Shown: piece by piece, positions 34,086 to 43,391 of the stretch | Layout of the letters: the number at the start of each line of letters is the position of its first letter | Position numbering within the stretch: position 1 is the stretch's first letter | DNA from: a bacterium | GTDB taxonomy: Bacteria; Electryoneota; B3-LCP | Length of the DNA: 64,000 nucleotides | Assembly (NCBI GenBank): GCA_026394195.1 | Contig: JAPKYS010000013.1 | Location: forward strand, 124,001-188,000 | Direction of reading: 5' to 3' | Notes under the pieces: generated by a model | What the model was told of the DNA's origin: nothing | Databases searched by the model: none | Seen by the model: the letters and a program-made list of their open reading frames with translations, nothing else | Program-made: the position numbers and the translations under genes

Positions 34086-35846
34086 TTACCCTTCTGCCTT
34101 TTTCAGTTCTACTCGCAGTGTGCAAGGCGGCGCGCCCTTGGTAAAATTGATCTGTTTTTCCCAGACGTCCATTTGAGGATTTTTCAAGGTGACGGTATGC
34201 GTTCCCAACGTGACTATGATTGGTTCTTTCAGAGGAGTCGTATCGATGAATTTATTATCGATGAAGATCTCAGCCCAGGGATCAACCAGGACCACGATAC
34301 GTCCTACTGTGTCCCAAAAATTGATTTCTACCATCACATCCTCACCGGCTTTGGCGGTAATATCCCGGACGATGGGAGTGAAGGATGGGTGTCGGAAAAA
34401 AAGACGGTGCATGCCCGGGCTCAGTGGTATGTACTCAAAGGGCGTTTTGCCGATGAATTTGTCGTCGACGTATACATCCGCCCAGGGATCGCAAATGATT
34501 TTCAGTACCGCCGGTGTAGCGAGCGCCAGGCTTGGTGCAGCTTTACCGGCAGAAGAATCCTGAGGTGTGACTTTGGGCATGGGCTTGCTCGGCTGTTCTG
34601 CCTTTGAGTTGTCATCGAGCTTGCCGGCCTCGACCGGTTTGATGCTCGGTTTCGACAAAGAGGATATCAACGTATCAGTCAGGCTTCTGCGGTTGGAATT
34701 TCCAACCAACATATCTTCCGGTAAAATTATCCGCTCCGAATGGGGATTTGTCACCGTGGAATCAACCTGCTTTGGCAGGGCTATCGTGTCACCCGACTGA
34801 GTTCCTGCTTGCGATTCACTCTTATCCACGGAGAGTAGCTGACTGCGGAGATAGAAAAACACCAGAGTGGCGATAACCATAAACAACAAGGTTAAGGGAA
34901 TTCGCCATTTTGTAAAACGTTTTACAGCGGGAATGGAAGCTGGAGTTGGCGAAATGCCAATATGAACTCCAGTCTGCCGTTGTTGTATCAGGTAAGTCTT
35001 CAGAGTCTGTTTAGGATCGTCAAGCCGTGCTGTTTCTCCAATTTTTATAATCGCCGAATAGATTTCATCGCAGGTCGCCCATCTGCGGTTCGGCTGTTTT
35101 TCCAGCATGCGCAGGATAGCGGTATCCAGTTCAGCCGATAAATCCGGGCGATATTGCGACGGCTTGGGCGGGTGATAGGAAAGCACCTTTTTCAAGCTGT
35201 CCGAGAAGTGTTCAGCGTTGAATATTTTTTGCCCGGTCAATAACTCATAGAATGTAACGCCCAGCGAGAAAATGTCGCTCTGGGACGTGACCGCGCCTCC
35301 GCCAATTGCTTCTGGAGAAAGATATGCCGGGGTTCCCACGACAGCGCCGGGCAGAGTGACCTGCGGAGCGCCTTCGAACCTTGCCAGACCGAAGTCCGTT
35401 ATTTTGACCCAGCCGTTCTTGGCTATTAAAATATTACTGGGCTTTAAATCGCGATGGATGACTCCCTGCTGATGAGCATATTCCAAACCTTTCAACGTCT
35501 GTAGGATGATAGCCAGGATGGGTTCGATCGGAAGGGAGGGGTTGCGCAGGAGACACTCGCTGAGACTGCAGCCATCCACGAATTCCATAATCAGGTACAC
35601 ACGCTGATTCGCAGTGGAATAATCGTAGATATCGACGATATTTTCGTGTTTGAGCAAGGCACAGAGCTGAGCTTCCTGCTCAAAACGGCTGCGAATGTCC
35701 GCCTCACGGAAGAGCTCTGGGCGCAGTTCCTTGATCAAGACATTGCGTTTAAGTGAATACTGGAAGGCTCGATAGACGTTTACCGTGCTGCTGCGGGAAA
35801 GCACTTCATCGATTCGAAATCCCTCAAACTCAACTTCCGGCGCCAT
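34086..35846 (-). CDS. Membrane Ser/Thr protein kinase with two PEGA domains
   Basis: A 586-residue Hanks-type kinase. Catalytic domain 10-~275: Lys39 (VLIKEL), HRDLKPSN (131-138) and DFG (151-153) are present, then a GTPAYLSPEA activation segment. The glycine-rich loop is missing its glycines (LSRSSTVNVYRA, 16-27). One membrane helix lies near 325-343, a Ser/Pro/Thr linker near 345-445, and two PEGA domains near 450-515 and 518-585 (both with DPWAxxxxDxKFI). The kinase faces the cytoplasm and the PEGA pair the periplasm. Neighbours are a GAF-sigma54 activator upstream and a TPR-like protein downstream, suggesting that phosphorylation feeds into sigma54 transcription. Confidence 0.92.
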   Translation of the reverse strand: MAPEVEFEGFRIDEVLSRSSTVNVYRAFQYSLKRNVLIKELRPELFREADIRSRFEQEAQLCALLKHENIVDIYDYSTANQRVYLIMEFVDGCSLSECLLRNPSLPIEPILAIILQTLKGLEYAHQQGVIHRDLKPSNILIAKNGWVKITDFGLARFEGAPQVTLPGAVVGTPAYLSPEAIGGGAVTSQSDIFSLGVTFYELLTGQKIFNAEHFSDSLKKVLSYHPPKPSQYRPDLSAELDTAILRMLEKQPNRRWATCDEIYSAIIKIGETARLDDPKQTLKTYLIQQRQTGVHIGISPTPASIPAVKRFTKWRIPLTLLFMVIATLVFFYLRSQLLSVDKSESQAGTQSGDTIALPKQVDSTVTNPHSERIILPEDMLVGNSNRRSLTDTLISSLSKPSIKPVEAGKLDDNSKAEQPSKPMPKVTPQDSSAGKAAPSLALATPAVLKIICDPWADVYVDDKFIGKTPFEYIPLSPGMHRLFFRHPSFTPIVRDITAKAGEDVMVEINFWDTVGRIVVLVDPWAEIFIDNKFIDTTPLKEPIIVTLGTHTVTLKNPQMDVWEKQINFTKGAPPCTLRVELKKAEG

Positions 35847-35871
35847 CCTTTAATTACCCAATGACGTTGAA

Positions 35872-37374
35872 TTAGTGATTAGAGTCACGTCTCGGTTTAC
35901 CAATATTCCATTCATTCAGCTTATAGTGCAGCCAGCGCAGAGATACGCCAAGCACTTCAGAAGAGCGGGTTTTATTGCCTTCACATTCTTCAAGGGTCCT
36001 CAACACGATTTCTTTCTCCTGATCCTTCAGGGATCTCGGTTCGATCTCTCTTTCTTCCGCGTCGGGGATTAGCAGATCGTCGATGGTGATGACGTCCTGG
36101 CTGGAAAGCACTACTGAACGTTCAATGGTGTTTTCCAGTTCGCGAACGTTTCCGGGCCAATGATAACGTTCAAATGCCTTCATAACATCGGTAGAAATTC
36201 GTTTCGGCTTTTGACCCGATCGTGTGGCGACCTTATTTAGAAAGTGCTGTACTAAAAGACGGATATCGCTTCGACGTTCCCGTAAGGGCGGCATGGTGAT
36301 GGTGATGACGTTCAAGCGGTAAAAAAGATCTTCCCTAAAGGCGCCTCGCTTGACTTCCGCCTTTAAATCCTTATTGGTTGCGGAAATTATTCGGACGTCA
36401 ACTTTGCGATCCTCGGTATCCCCTACACGGCGGAAACTTCCTTCCTGCAGCACTCGGAGCAATTTTGCCTGGATCGCTGGGCTGATATCGGCGATTTCAT
36501 CCAAGAAGAAGGTCCCGCCGTCAGCAATCTCGAAAAGGCCTCGTTTATCCACTATAGCGCCGGTAAATGACCCCTTTTTATGTCCGAAGAGTTCGCTTTC
36601 CAGCAAGTTTTCTGATAGATTTCCGCAGAACTGAGCGACGAACGGTTTGTCTCGTCTCTGGCCGTTATAATGTATTGCCCTGGCAACCAGCTCCTTCCCC
36701 GTACCCGATTCACCTTGGAGCAGCAAAGAGATATCCGAACTGAGTATCTTTCTCATGATTTCGAATACGGATTGCATCCGTGGACTGACGCCGATAATTT
36801 CTGGGAATCCATACGTTTTCTGCAATTCCGTCTGCAGTAGACGATTTTCCAACTGCAATTTTTCAATCAATCTGGCATTTTCGATGGAGAGTGCCGCCTG
36901 ATTGACGAACAACTGTAAGAATGTCAGGGTTGATTCGTTAAAAAGTTGTCGATCGAGAGTGCTGTCCAGGTAAATTACTCCAATCGGATTCCCTTTTAGC
37001 GTCAGAGGAACACAGGCGACTGAAGTAATTTTTTGGATGATAACCGATTCCGAACCCAAGAAACGTGGATCGGTCACGGCATCATGACTCAGCAGGGGCG
37101 TGACTTCATTCAGCACCCGGTTCACGATGCTGGCAGAAGGTTTCGCCATCTGTTCCGCTAACCCGGCACTCATATTGCGTGCGACAGCAACGTTCAAGTT
37201 GCCGTCTTCTTCCTTCAAGACCAGGAAACCACGTTCAGCTTTTATAGTTGTCAAGGCGATATCCATGACCTTGTCCAATAAAGACTGGATTTGGGGTATG
37301 GAGTTTATCGCCTGTACGATATCTAACAGAGCATGGATTTGCTCCGGATCGATAACTTGATCGCGGTTGGGCAT
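35872..37374 (-). CDS. GAF-domain sigma-54-dependent transcriptional activator
   Basis: A 500-residue activator. GAF domain ~15-170 (GVIYLDS near 132), then the AAA+ sigma54-interaction domain with Walker A GESGTGKE (221-228), sigma54-contact loop GSFTGA (268-273, Ser for the usual Ala) and Walker B FFLDEIADI near 290, then the R-finger region. The C-terminal Fis-type helix-turn-helix is near 460-495 (NKTRSSEVLGVSLRWLHYKL). There is no receiver domain, so input comes from the GAF ligand or from the Ser/Thr kinase encoded 25 nt downstream. It resembles kinase-linked activators in other phyla; targets are unknown. Confidence 0.93.
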   Translation of the reverse strand: MPNRDQVIDPEQIHALLDIVQAINSIPQIQSLLDKVMDIALTTIKAERGFLVLKEEDGNLNVAVARNMSAGLAEQMAKPSASIVNRVLNEVTPLLSHDAVTDPRFLGSESVIIQKITSVACVPLTLKGNPIGVIYLDSTLDRQLFNESTLTFLQLFVNQAALSIENARLIEKLQLENRLLQTELQKTYGFPEIIGVSPRMQSVFEIMRKILSSDISLLLQGESGTGKELVARAIHYNGQRRDKPFVAQFCGNLSENLLESELFGHKKGSFTGAIVDKRGLFEIADGGTFFLDEIADISPAIQAKLLRVLQEGSFRRVGDTEDRKVDVRIISATNKDLKAEVKRGAFREDLFYRLNVITITMPPLRERRSDIRLLVQHFLNKVATRSGQKPKRISTDVMKAFERYHWPGNVRELENTIERSVVLSSQDVITIDDLLIPDAEEREIEPRSLKDQEKEIVLRTLEECEGNKTRSSEVLGVSLRWLHYKLNEWNIGKPRRDSNH

Positions 37375-37396
37375 TTTTTTGTCGTGAAGTTTGGTG

Positions 37397-38452
37397 TTAC
37401 TGAACGATTCTGAATGGAGTCTCGACGGATCGGCTGGAATTACCGTAAATATCGAACACCTCTAATGACCAGTTGTAATTTGTATATCCGGAAATCGCAG
37501 GGAGTGGAGGATTTACGGTAGCGGAAGTATCAGTTGGCGCAAGGCCTTTTTGTTGCCAGGCTAATTGCCAATTACCACTGCCGACGTCACGATACACATA
37601 GACATCGATCGAATTTGCGAAGCCATCTGTAAAGAGTTGCCACTGCAAGACGGGTGTCAATGTACTGATGATTTGTAGATAGCTGGGGGATAGCGGTGTG
37701 GGCCAGGTTTCAAAAACGTGCAGAACCTCTTCAACGGCAGAGTAGACGGAATTACCCGACGTGTCGGTAACAGAACAGGAAAAATCTTTGAAGCGTATAC
37801 TATCAACAAAAGGTGATGGGAATTGTTCTTCCGTCATGACTACCGAATAAAACAGGTTAAGTCCGCTGCTGGAATCGGGATTAAAGCTCATCGGTTGGTC
37901 ATTCAGTCCATCGACGTGGAGCAAGACGGTAGCAATGTCGTTAAAACCATCCGGATCGGTAACCCGGGCTCGCGCGTAGACGGTATAATAATAAGGAGGA
38001 ATGGCGCCGATATAGTTTAAACGGGAAGTGACCTGAAAGACCTGAACGATCGGGAAGGCATCAAGCCGAAAATCAGCCTCTGCACGGACCCCTGACGCCA
38101 CAGACGTCGTGATCGTATCCTGATCGAATCCCGTGCTTGAGCAGATTACCTGATAATTACCCGCCTCGACCTCCTCAATGAGATAGTTTCCCATATCATC
38201 GGTGACAGCCCCGTGATATCCGGGGATGATTAAAAGGAATGCGGAGACAATGGGATGGTTGGCGAGATTGGTGACCTTTCCTCCAATGGAACCTTTGCCG
38301 GGGCCGACATAGTTGCTTCCTGCTGGATCATGAGGATTATCACGGGGTGCATTACATGCACATAACAGGCACAAGGCTGCGAGTATGACCTCTGGAAATC
38401 TCAGACGAAGTTGTGACAATTTTTGCACTTTCTTCTCGGCGTTCGGACGCAT
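37397..38452 (-). CDS. Lipoprotein with carboxypeptidase-regulatory-like domain
   Basis: A 351-residue protein. The signal (18-32) ends in lipobox LCAC with Cys33, so it is a lipoprotein. Residues ~50-118 form a carboxypeptidase-regulatory-like beta-sandwich (GSIGGKVTN, AVTDDMGNYLIEEVEAGNYQV). The rest (~120-351) is beta-rich, of Ig or fibronectin type, with a segment NYNWSLEVFDIYGNSS near the end. It has no catalytic motif. It is first in the operon with the sigma54 activator and the PEGA kinase, so it may be the envelope sensor or ligand-binding part of that system, which is inference. Confidence 0.75.
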   Translation of the reverse strand: MRPNAEKKVQKLSQLRLRFPEVILAALCLLCACNAPRDNPHDPAGSNYVGPGKGSIGGKVTNLANHPIVSAFLLIIPGYHGAVTDDMGNYLIEEVEAGNYQVICSSTGFDQDTITTSVASGVRAEADFRLDAFPIVQVFQVTSRLNYIGAIPPYYYTVYARARVTDPDGFNDIATVLLHVDGLNDQPMSFNPDSSSGLNLFYSVVMTEEQFPSPFVDSIRFKDFSCSVTDTSGNSVYSAVEEVLHVFETWPTPLSPSYLQIISTLTPVLQWQLFTDGFANSIDVYVYRDVGSGNWQLAWQQKGLAPTDTSATVNPPLPAISGYTNYNWSLEVFDIYGNSSRSVETPFRIVQ

Positions 38453-38487
38453 GGAATTTAAGCATTAATTCCTCAAATTACAAGTAA

Positions 38488-38517
38488 AAATAAGCAAATT
38501 TCGCCCGACACTGTAAA
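38488..38517 (-). promoter_or_regulatory. Weak candidate promoter of the lipoprotein-kinase operon
   Basis: On the minus strand TTTACA (38517-38512), an 18-nt spacer and TTATTT (38493-38488), about 35 nt before the ATG at 38452. Moderate matches only, but it lies in the single gap that separates this operon from the preceding terminator. Confidence 0.3.
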
Positions 38518-38525
38518 ATTTGCAT

Positions 38526-38548
38526 AAAAAAAACCGGCTTGCGCCGGT
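38526..38548 (-). terminator. Intrinsic terminator after the beta-helix gene
   Basis: On the minus strand ACCGGC / GCCGGT (38548-38543 with 38538-38533) with a 4-nt loop and then a run of eight T (plus-strand A run 38526-38533), 20 nt after the stop at 38569. Confidence 0.85.
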
Positions 38549-38568
38549 CGGTGGAATCTGGATGATGA

Positions 38569-40011
38569 CTATTTAATCAGGCAGAGGGAACGAACCCATT
38601 TGCCATTAGCCGTGCTGAGGATCGCGTAATATATACCTGACCCTGCTTGAGATGCGTTCCAATCGAACTGGTTGAATCCCTCATCAAACCACCCCTGTTT
38701 GATCAGACGGATACGCTGTCCTGCTGAATTGTAAATCGCCAATTCTCCTCGAGTTTGAACAGGCAGGTAGAAATCCAACCGGCTGCTTGAATTAAACGGA
38801 TTTGGATACGCGGTGATAATTCCGAAGGTTTGTGGTGATCCTCCACTTTGTGGAGGGAATCCGTCAGGATGAGGGAAGTAGATGTACCCCATGTCAGCAC
38901 GCGTCTGGTCAGGATCCAACGGACTCGCTGGATTTCCCGCATCAATGCAAGGTGAATGTTGCGTCAGAGTGTAATTACGTATCTGTGGCTCCACGAAGAG
39001 TGGATCCCGACTGATGCAACCGATCCCATAGCTACACCCAATCAGGTTGGTTGAATTGTTAAAAACGTCAGTGTAGACAATGGTGGGCGCACAACTTGCT
39101 GAGGCGTTAATCCCTTCAGAACCTCCATCGCCGTAGAGGATGCAATTATCGATGTAAGGATCGGAAGAATTGAAAATGTACATCACCTTGTCGACTGATT
39201 GGGGGGATGACACAGAGAAGGTATTGTTGATAAATTCTGGGTTTGCTGAGTTGCTGATAATCGCACCATAGGCAGGACTCGTTGAATTGACTACGAACAG
39301 ATTGTAAGAAAAATCAGCTCTCGGGCCTCCTTCCATGTACAAGCCGTAGGAAACTCCCATCCCCCAAACGTTAAATGTACAATACTGGATGTGTGGATTT
39401 GAATCTTCGGAACGAATCGCAGCGACATAATAATCAGGTGATGTGCTGATAACTTGAATGTCGCATTTTTCGATCGTGGGATCCGACGATTGGATTCGCA
39501 GTGCGTCTGCTTGTTCCGCCATAGCGAGAATGACGGAATTCGAGAGGATCAGATCGGAAAATAGTGCGTAAATTCCGACTGAATGTGCCTTGATCGTGCA
39601 GTGCAGGATGGAGGGTTGAGCATTTTGGGAGTAAATTCCCCATTCAGGCGTCTGGATGGATACATAATCCAAAACTGTAGAATTACCGGAAGGGTCATAT
39701 ATTTTTATTCCACCCCAAGGTTGCTCACCAGTGCCGATGAAATATATGGAATCATCCGGAAGCCCCTGAGCGACCAGAGTACCATAGATGCTGATAGTGT
39801 CAGGTGTTTCGATGTAGACGATGACGCCAGGCTTGATGAGCAGGGTTTGTTCAGGTTCGACGTAGATCGAGCCTTGGAGGATGTAGGGGTTTCCCGTCGC
39901 ATCCCAAACACCGGAAACCGGACCTGGGTCAATTGATCCGGCGAACGAAATCAATGGGATGAGGATAAGCGAGCAGTGCGAGAACCAGATCAGGAAAGGA
40001 TGCTTTCGCAA
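38569..40011 (-). CDS. Secreted right-handed beta-helix protein with T9SS-type sorting domain
   Basis: A 480-residue protein. Signal peptide 1-24 (LISFAG). Residues ~45-360 are parallel beta-helix repeats (many short N/S/D-rich turns such as NPEFINNTF and DPYIDNCIL), then HSPCIDAGNP, a segment often seen at the end of such helices. The C-terminal ~80 residues (TAYPNPFNSSSRLDFYLP to VRSLCLIK) are a type IX-style sorting domain. It is likely cell-surface or released. No catalytic site is evident; polysaccharide binding or a structural role is possible. Confidence 0.85.
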   Translation of the reverse strand: MRKHPFLIWFSHCSLILIPLISFAGSIDPGPVSGVWDATGNPYILQGSIYVEPEQTLLIKPGVIVYIETPDTISIYGTLVAQGLPDDSIYFIGTGEQPWGGIKIYDPSGNSTVLDYVSIQTPEWGIYSQNAQPSILHCTIKAHSVGIYALFSDLILSNSVILAMAEQADALRIQSSDPTIEKCDIQVISTSPDYYVAAIRSEDSNPHIQYCTFNVWGMGVSYGLYMEGGPRADFSYNLFVVNSTSPAYGAIISNSANPEFINNTFSVSSPQSVDKVMYIFNSSDPYIDNCILYGDGGSEGINASASCAPTIVYTDVFNNSTNLIGCSYGIGCISRDPLFVEPQIRNYTLTQHSPCIDAGNPASPLDPDQTRADMGYIYFPHPDGFPPQSGGSPQTFGIITAYPNPFNSSSRLDFYLPVQTRGELAIYNSAGQRIRLIKQGWFDEGFNQFDWNASQAGSGIYYAILSTANGKWVRSLCLIK

Positions 40012-40134
40012 TTGGCCCTCTCTTCTGGCAGGACGGAGCTCTTTTTTAGCGGAAAAAGATACCCAGAGCTTCTATAAACCGTTATTTCCGCAGTTTGATT
40101 GAGTGTGAGTGCCCCCCAAAGGGGTAACTTCTAT

Positions 40135-40163
40135 ATTATACAATAAAAAAATGTAAAAGTCAA
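40135..40163 (-). promoter_or_regulatory. Strong promoter of the beta-helix gene
   Basis: On the minus strand TTGACT (40163-40158), a 17-nt spacer and a perfect TATAAT (40140-40135). The leader would be ~115 nt, containing the small CCCC/GGGG hairpin. Confidence 0.7.
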
Positions 40164-40324
40164 GTAAATAATTTTTTATTACTAAATATTTTCTACCTGT
40201 CCATATATCTCCGCTCGTAATATTATACGTAATTAAAATCCGAGATGATCCAAAAAAATCTATTTTTATTTCTGCCCTTCCTTATAAGGCTTGACTGAAG
40301 TAACACCTAAACCCTAAAAACCTC

Positions 40325-40353
40325 TTGACATAGAGGGTGAATTATCATAAATT
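40325..40353 (+). promoter_or_regulatory. Promoter of smpB-tyrS
   Basis: Perfect TTGACA at 40325-40330, a 17-nt spacer, TAAATT at 40348-40353; start near 40360, about 22 nt before the smpB ATG. CCTC 40321-40324 and GAGG 40333-40336 form a small inverted repeat around the -35. Confidence 0.65.
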
Positions 40354-40381
40354 TGTACGTTAATCCTATAGCTGCAGAGTG

Positions 40382-40852
40382 ATGACTGACCGACGAATAA
40401 TCGCAGGGAACCGTAAAGCCCTGCATGATTACCTCATCTTAGACCGATACGAAGCAGGTATCTGCCTTTCCGGAACCGAAGTAAAAAGTCTCCGGCAGGG
40501 CAATGCCAACTTGAAGGACAGTTTTGCCATCATTGAAAATGGCGAAATATTCGTCCATAAAATGCATATCTCACCTTATGATAAGGGCAGCTATCTCAAC
40601 CACGATCCCTATCGCATCCGAAAACTCCTGCTGCAAAAACGCCAGATTCGCAAATTGCAATGGAACGTCGAAGAGAAGGGAATGACCCTTATCCCACTCA
40701 CGCTGTATTGGAAGGGCAAGCTCGCCAAGGTCGAGCTTGCAGTCGCACGCGGGAAAAGACAATACGATAAACGCGAAGCTATCACCCGCCGGGAACAAGA
40801 CCGGGAAATGGATCGCATCGTCAAAGACAACCTGAAATACTACAAGAAATGA
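40382..40852 (+). CDS. smpB: tmRNA-binding protein SmpB
   Basis: A 156-residue SmpB. The oligonucleotide-binding beta-barrel has [32 protein letters not shown] and the HKMHISPY strand; the C-terminal Lys/Arg-rich tail ([19 protein letters not shown]) that enters the ribosome decoding centre is complete. It works with tmRNA in rescue of stalled ribosomes; ssrA is not in this window. The ATG at 40382 is preferred to the adjacent GTG at 40379. The stop overlaps the tyrS ATG. Confidence 0.97.
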   Translation: MTDRRIIAGNRKALHDYLILDRYEAGICLSGTEVKSLRQGNANLKDSFAIIENGEIFVHKMHISPYDKGSYLNHDPYRIRKLLLQKRQIRKLQWNVEEKGMTLIPLTLYWKGKLAKVELAVARGKRQYDKREAITRREQDREMDRIVKDNLKYYKK

Positions 40853-42093
40853 GTGCAAACAAGATTGGTTTTCCACCTGTCAATGAGCAGATGGATTTGT
40901 TACGGCACGGAGCTCTTGAGATTATTTCTGAAGAGGACCTTGAACGAAAATTGACCCTTTCCCTTAAGTTGGGGAAGCCGTTGATCATCAAGCAGGGCTT
41001 CGATCCTTCTGCCCCCGATCTGCATTTGGGGCATGCAGTGACCATCAGGAAATTGGCGCAATTTCAGAGTTTGGGGCATCGTATTATCTTCCTGATCGGC
41101 GATTTCACGGGGATGGTCGGCGACCCTTCCGGTCGTTCTAAAACGAGACCGCGCCTGACACGCGAAGAAGTGCTTGCCAACGCAGAAACTTATAAATCCC
41201 AGGTTTTCAAGATCCTGAACTCGAAGAAAACCGAAATTCGCTTCAACTCTGAGTGGCACGCCAGCAGGGATATCTACCAGTTCCTGGACTTGGCTGGCCG
41301 CTTCACGGTGGCGCGCATGTTGGAGAGGGACGATTTTCTGATTCGCTACCAAAAGGGTGAACCCATTTCCATCCTGGAATTCCTATACCCACTCATGCAG
41401 GCTTACGACTCAGTGGCGCTGCAGGCGGACGTGGAAATGGGTGGCTCCGATCAGAAATTCAATTTGCTCCTGGGCAGGAAAATTCAGGGTGAGTACTCGC
41501 AGGACGCACAGGTAGCCTTTCTTATGCCGCTGTTGATCGGCACCGACGGCAAGGAAAAGATGTCGAAATCATTGAACAATTACGTCGGCATCTGCGATTT
41601 TCCGGATGATATGTACGGGAAGATCATGTCTATTCCTGACCGGCTGATTGTGGATTACTTTACCCTGGCTACAGATCTACCCGTTGACGGAATTTCAGTC
41701 ATTCTGAACGATATCAAGTCCGGTCAGATCAATCCGATGCAGCACAAGCAGAGGTTAGCCCGAGAGGTTGTTCAGTTGTACCATTCTGCAGAAGCTGCCC
41801 AGTCGGCAGAGCATCATTTTGTCACCCGTTTCAGGGATCACTCAGTGCCTGATAATATCCCTGAAATCACAGTTACACCTACACCGATCACCGGATTAAT
41901 AGCGGTTCTCGACCTGATGCTGCAGAGCGGAGCGGTGACAAGCCGCGGGGAAGGTCGCAGAATGATCGAAGCGGGCGCCGTCTGGGTGGATGAACGGCAC
42001 ATCTCAGATTTCAGACAAGAGATTCTTCTTTCCTCTTCAATTATCCTCAAGGTTGGCAAACGCAAAATCTGTCGCATCATTCCTGAAGCTTAG
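40849..42093 (+). CDS. tyrS: Tyrosyl-tRNA synthetase
   Basis: A 414-residue class I synthetase. The HIGH motif is HLGH (59-62, within [15 protein letters not shown]), and KMSKS lies near 236-240. A C-terminal S4 RNA-binding domain occupies ~350-414. The [12 protein letters not shown] form and the length place it with the TyrZ/TyrRS type 2 branch rather than the E. coli TyrS type, based on pattern only. It overlaps smpB by ATGA. The next gene, a polyprenyl synthetase, starts 1 nt after its stop. Confidence 0.97.
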   Translation: MSANKIGFPPVNEQMDLLRHGALEIISEEDLERKLTLSLKLGKPLIIKQGFDPSAPDLHLGHAVTIRKLAQFQSLGHRIIFLIGDFTGMVGDPSGRSKTRPRLTREEVLANAETYKSQVFKILNSKKTEIRFNSEWHASRDIYQFLDLAGRFTVARMLERDDFLIRYQKGEPISILEFLYPLMQAYDSVALQADVEMGGSDQKFNLLLGRKIQGEYSQDAQVAFLMPLLIGTDGKEKMSKSLNNYVGICDFPDDMYGKIMSIPDRLIVDYFTLATDLPVDGISVILNDIKSGQINPMQHKQRLAREVVQLYHSAEAAQSAEHHFVTRFRDHSVPDNIPEITVTPTPITGLIAVLDLMLQSGAVTSRGEGRRMIEAGAVWVDERHISDFRQEILLSSSIILKVGKRKICRIIPEA

Positions 42094-42094
42094 C

Positions 42095-43078
42095 ATGAGT
42101 GATTCACCAACTCTGGAATTTTTCAAAGACGCGTTGGCGCGGGATCTTGACGAGGTCGATAAAGCGATGCGCAACACCTTGTCCAGCAACGTCATGCTGG
42201 TCGATAAAGTGGTGCGCTATATTGTTAAAAACAAGGGGAAATCTCTCCGACCCATTCTCACCCTCCTGAGCGCCCGGCTCTTCGGCGATCCAAGTGACCA
42301 GGTGGTCAAACTCGCTGTTATAGTGGAGCTGCTTCATACCGCCACCCTGGTTCACGACGACGTCGTTGACGACGCCAAAATCCGCAGAGGCTTTTTTTCC
42401 GTCAATGCGATCTGGAAAAACAAGGTAACTGTTCTGGTTGGGGATTATTTGCTGGCGAAAGCGCTGATTGAGATGCTGCGCCTGCGGGATTTCACGGTTC
42501 TTGATATTCTGGGGAATACGGCACAGAGGATGAGCAGGGGCGAGCTGCTTCAGATTTCCAAAGTGCGGAAGCTGGACATCACCGAGGACATTTACTTTGA
42601 CATGATCAGCGATAAAACCGCAGCCCTGCTTTCAGCTTGTTGCGAACTGGCGGTTGTCGCCTCAGCCGGTAATGAGGACCAACGTCGGGCTATGCGCAAC
42701 TTCGGAGAAAAACTGGGTCTGGCATTCCAGATCAGAGATGACGTCCTGGATTTTGAAGGACGAGGAGGCATAATCGGCAAGCCGGTCATGGGCGACGTCA
42801 AGGAGAGAAAAATCACGCTACCCCTGATCCACGCCATCCGATCTGACCAAAGCGGCGGAGGCAAGCGGATTTTGAAATTAATTGAAAGAGGCGTCAAGGC
42901 GAGAGATCAGGAGACCATCCAGGAATACGTACGAAACCACGGCGGGATTGCCTATGCCAAGGATTGCGCCGCCCAGCTTGAGAGAGAGGCTATGGCTGAA
43001 CTCCATCACTTCGATCCTTCTCCGGCGCGCTTGATGATGGAACAATTCGTTCAATTCGCAACCAGCCGGAAGAAATAG
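42095..43078 (+). CDS. Polyprenyl diphosphate synthase
   Basis: A 327-residue trans-type isoprenyl diphosphate synthase. The two Asp-rich motifs are present: HDDVVDDAKIRRG near 84-95 and FQIRDDVLDFEG near 212-222, with GKSLRP near 48 and GDYLLAKA near 114. It makes a long-chain prenyl diphosphate, probably for menaquinone side chains, by condensing isopentenyl diphosphate units. The ATG at 42095 is used; an in-frame ATG at 41990 would overlap tyrS by 104 nt. Product length cannot be read with confidence. Confidence 0.94.
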   Translation: MSDSPTLEFFKDALARDLDEVDKAMRNTLSSNVMLVDKVVRYIVKNKGKSLRPILTLLSARLFGDPSDQVVKLAVIVELLHTATLVHDDVVDDAKIRRGFFSVNAIWKNKVTVLVGDYLLAKALIEMLRLRDFTVLDILGNTAQRMSRGELLQISKVRKLDITEDIYFDMISDKTAALLSACCELAVVASAGNEDQRRAMRNFGEKLGLAFQIRDDVLDFEGRGGIIGKPVMGDVKERKITLPLIHAIRSDQSGGGKRILKLIERGVKARDQETIQEYVRNHGGIAYAKDCAAQLEREAMAELHHFDPSPARLMMEQFVQFATSRKK

Positions 43079-43185
43079 GATATTTTCTGGGCCATCACAG
43101 ACCGTGCCGCCCAAGAGAAACACTTTTTATAATGATTCCCATAATTCTCTGGAGATAGAATAAATCAGATTTTCGATAGACAGTC

Positions 43186-43279
43186 GTGTCACTCCGGCTT
43201 AGCCTGCCCCATTGGGGTCCGGAGTCAGACACGCCGTCAGATTCCCGACGCAGGCTGAAGCCTTTGCGGGAATGACGGC
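43186..43279. repeat. Two tandem REP-like palindromic elements
   Basis: Hairpin 1: GTGTC/ACTCCGG at 43186-43197 pairs with CCGGAGT at 43219-43225 and GACAC at 43228-43232, with an inner CCCC/GGGG. Hairpin 2: GCCGTCA at 43233-43239 pairs with TGACGGC at 43273-43279, with ATTCCCG/CGGGAAT and GC-AGGC/GCCT-GC inside. The second resembles GTCATTCCCGC-type palindromes scattered in many bacterial genomes. Only one copy is in this window. Confidence 0.6.
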
Positions 43280-43337
43280 TTCTCTTACCCTATAACGTAA
43301 GTTCAGTTACTTATGGGAATCGCTATCGAACGGGGAT

Positions 43338-43388
43338 AAAACACCAAGGGGATCGAGCCTGGCCCCCCAGCGCTCAATCCCCTGTTTT
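43338..43388 (-). terminator. Long hairpin downstream of the receiver-kinase gene
   Basis: Nested arms AAAACA / AGGGGAT / GAGC / CTGG pair with CCAG / GCTC / ATCCCCT / TGTTTT. It lies about 50 nt after the minus-strand stop at 43439 and has a short T run on the minus strand. Probably a terminator, perhaps bidirectional. Confidence 0.6.
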
Positions 43389-43391
43389 GTC

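Larger units (their letters stand above)
40012..40378. other. Divergent AT-rich intergenic region
   Basis: This 367-nt gap separates the beta-helix gene from smpB and contains no gene I can support. It has a promoter on each strand (listed separately), a small hairpin CCCC-AAA-GGGG at 40114-40124 in the leader of the minus-strand gene, and very AT-rich tracts (40140-40275) that could be bent DNA or a protein-binding site. Confidence 0.6.

Noticed and set aside
38488..38517. Sigma54 promoter before the lipoprotein-kinase operon
   Set aside because: A GGGCG...TTTGC stretch on the minus strand has the GG and GC pairs at the wrong spacing (8 instead of 10).
41990..42094. Longer start for the polyprenyl synthase inside tyrS
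   Set aside because: It would overlap tyrS by 104 nt, and the ATG at 42095 gives the usual length.
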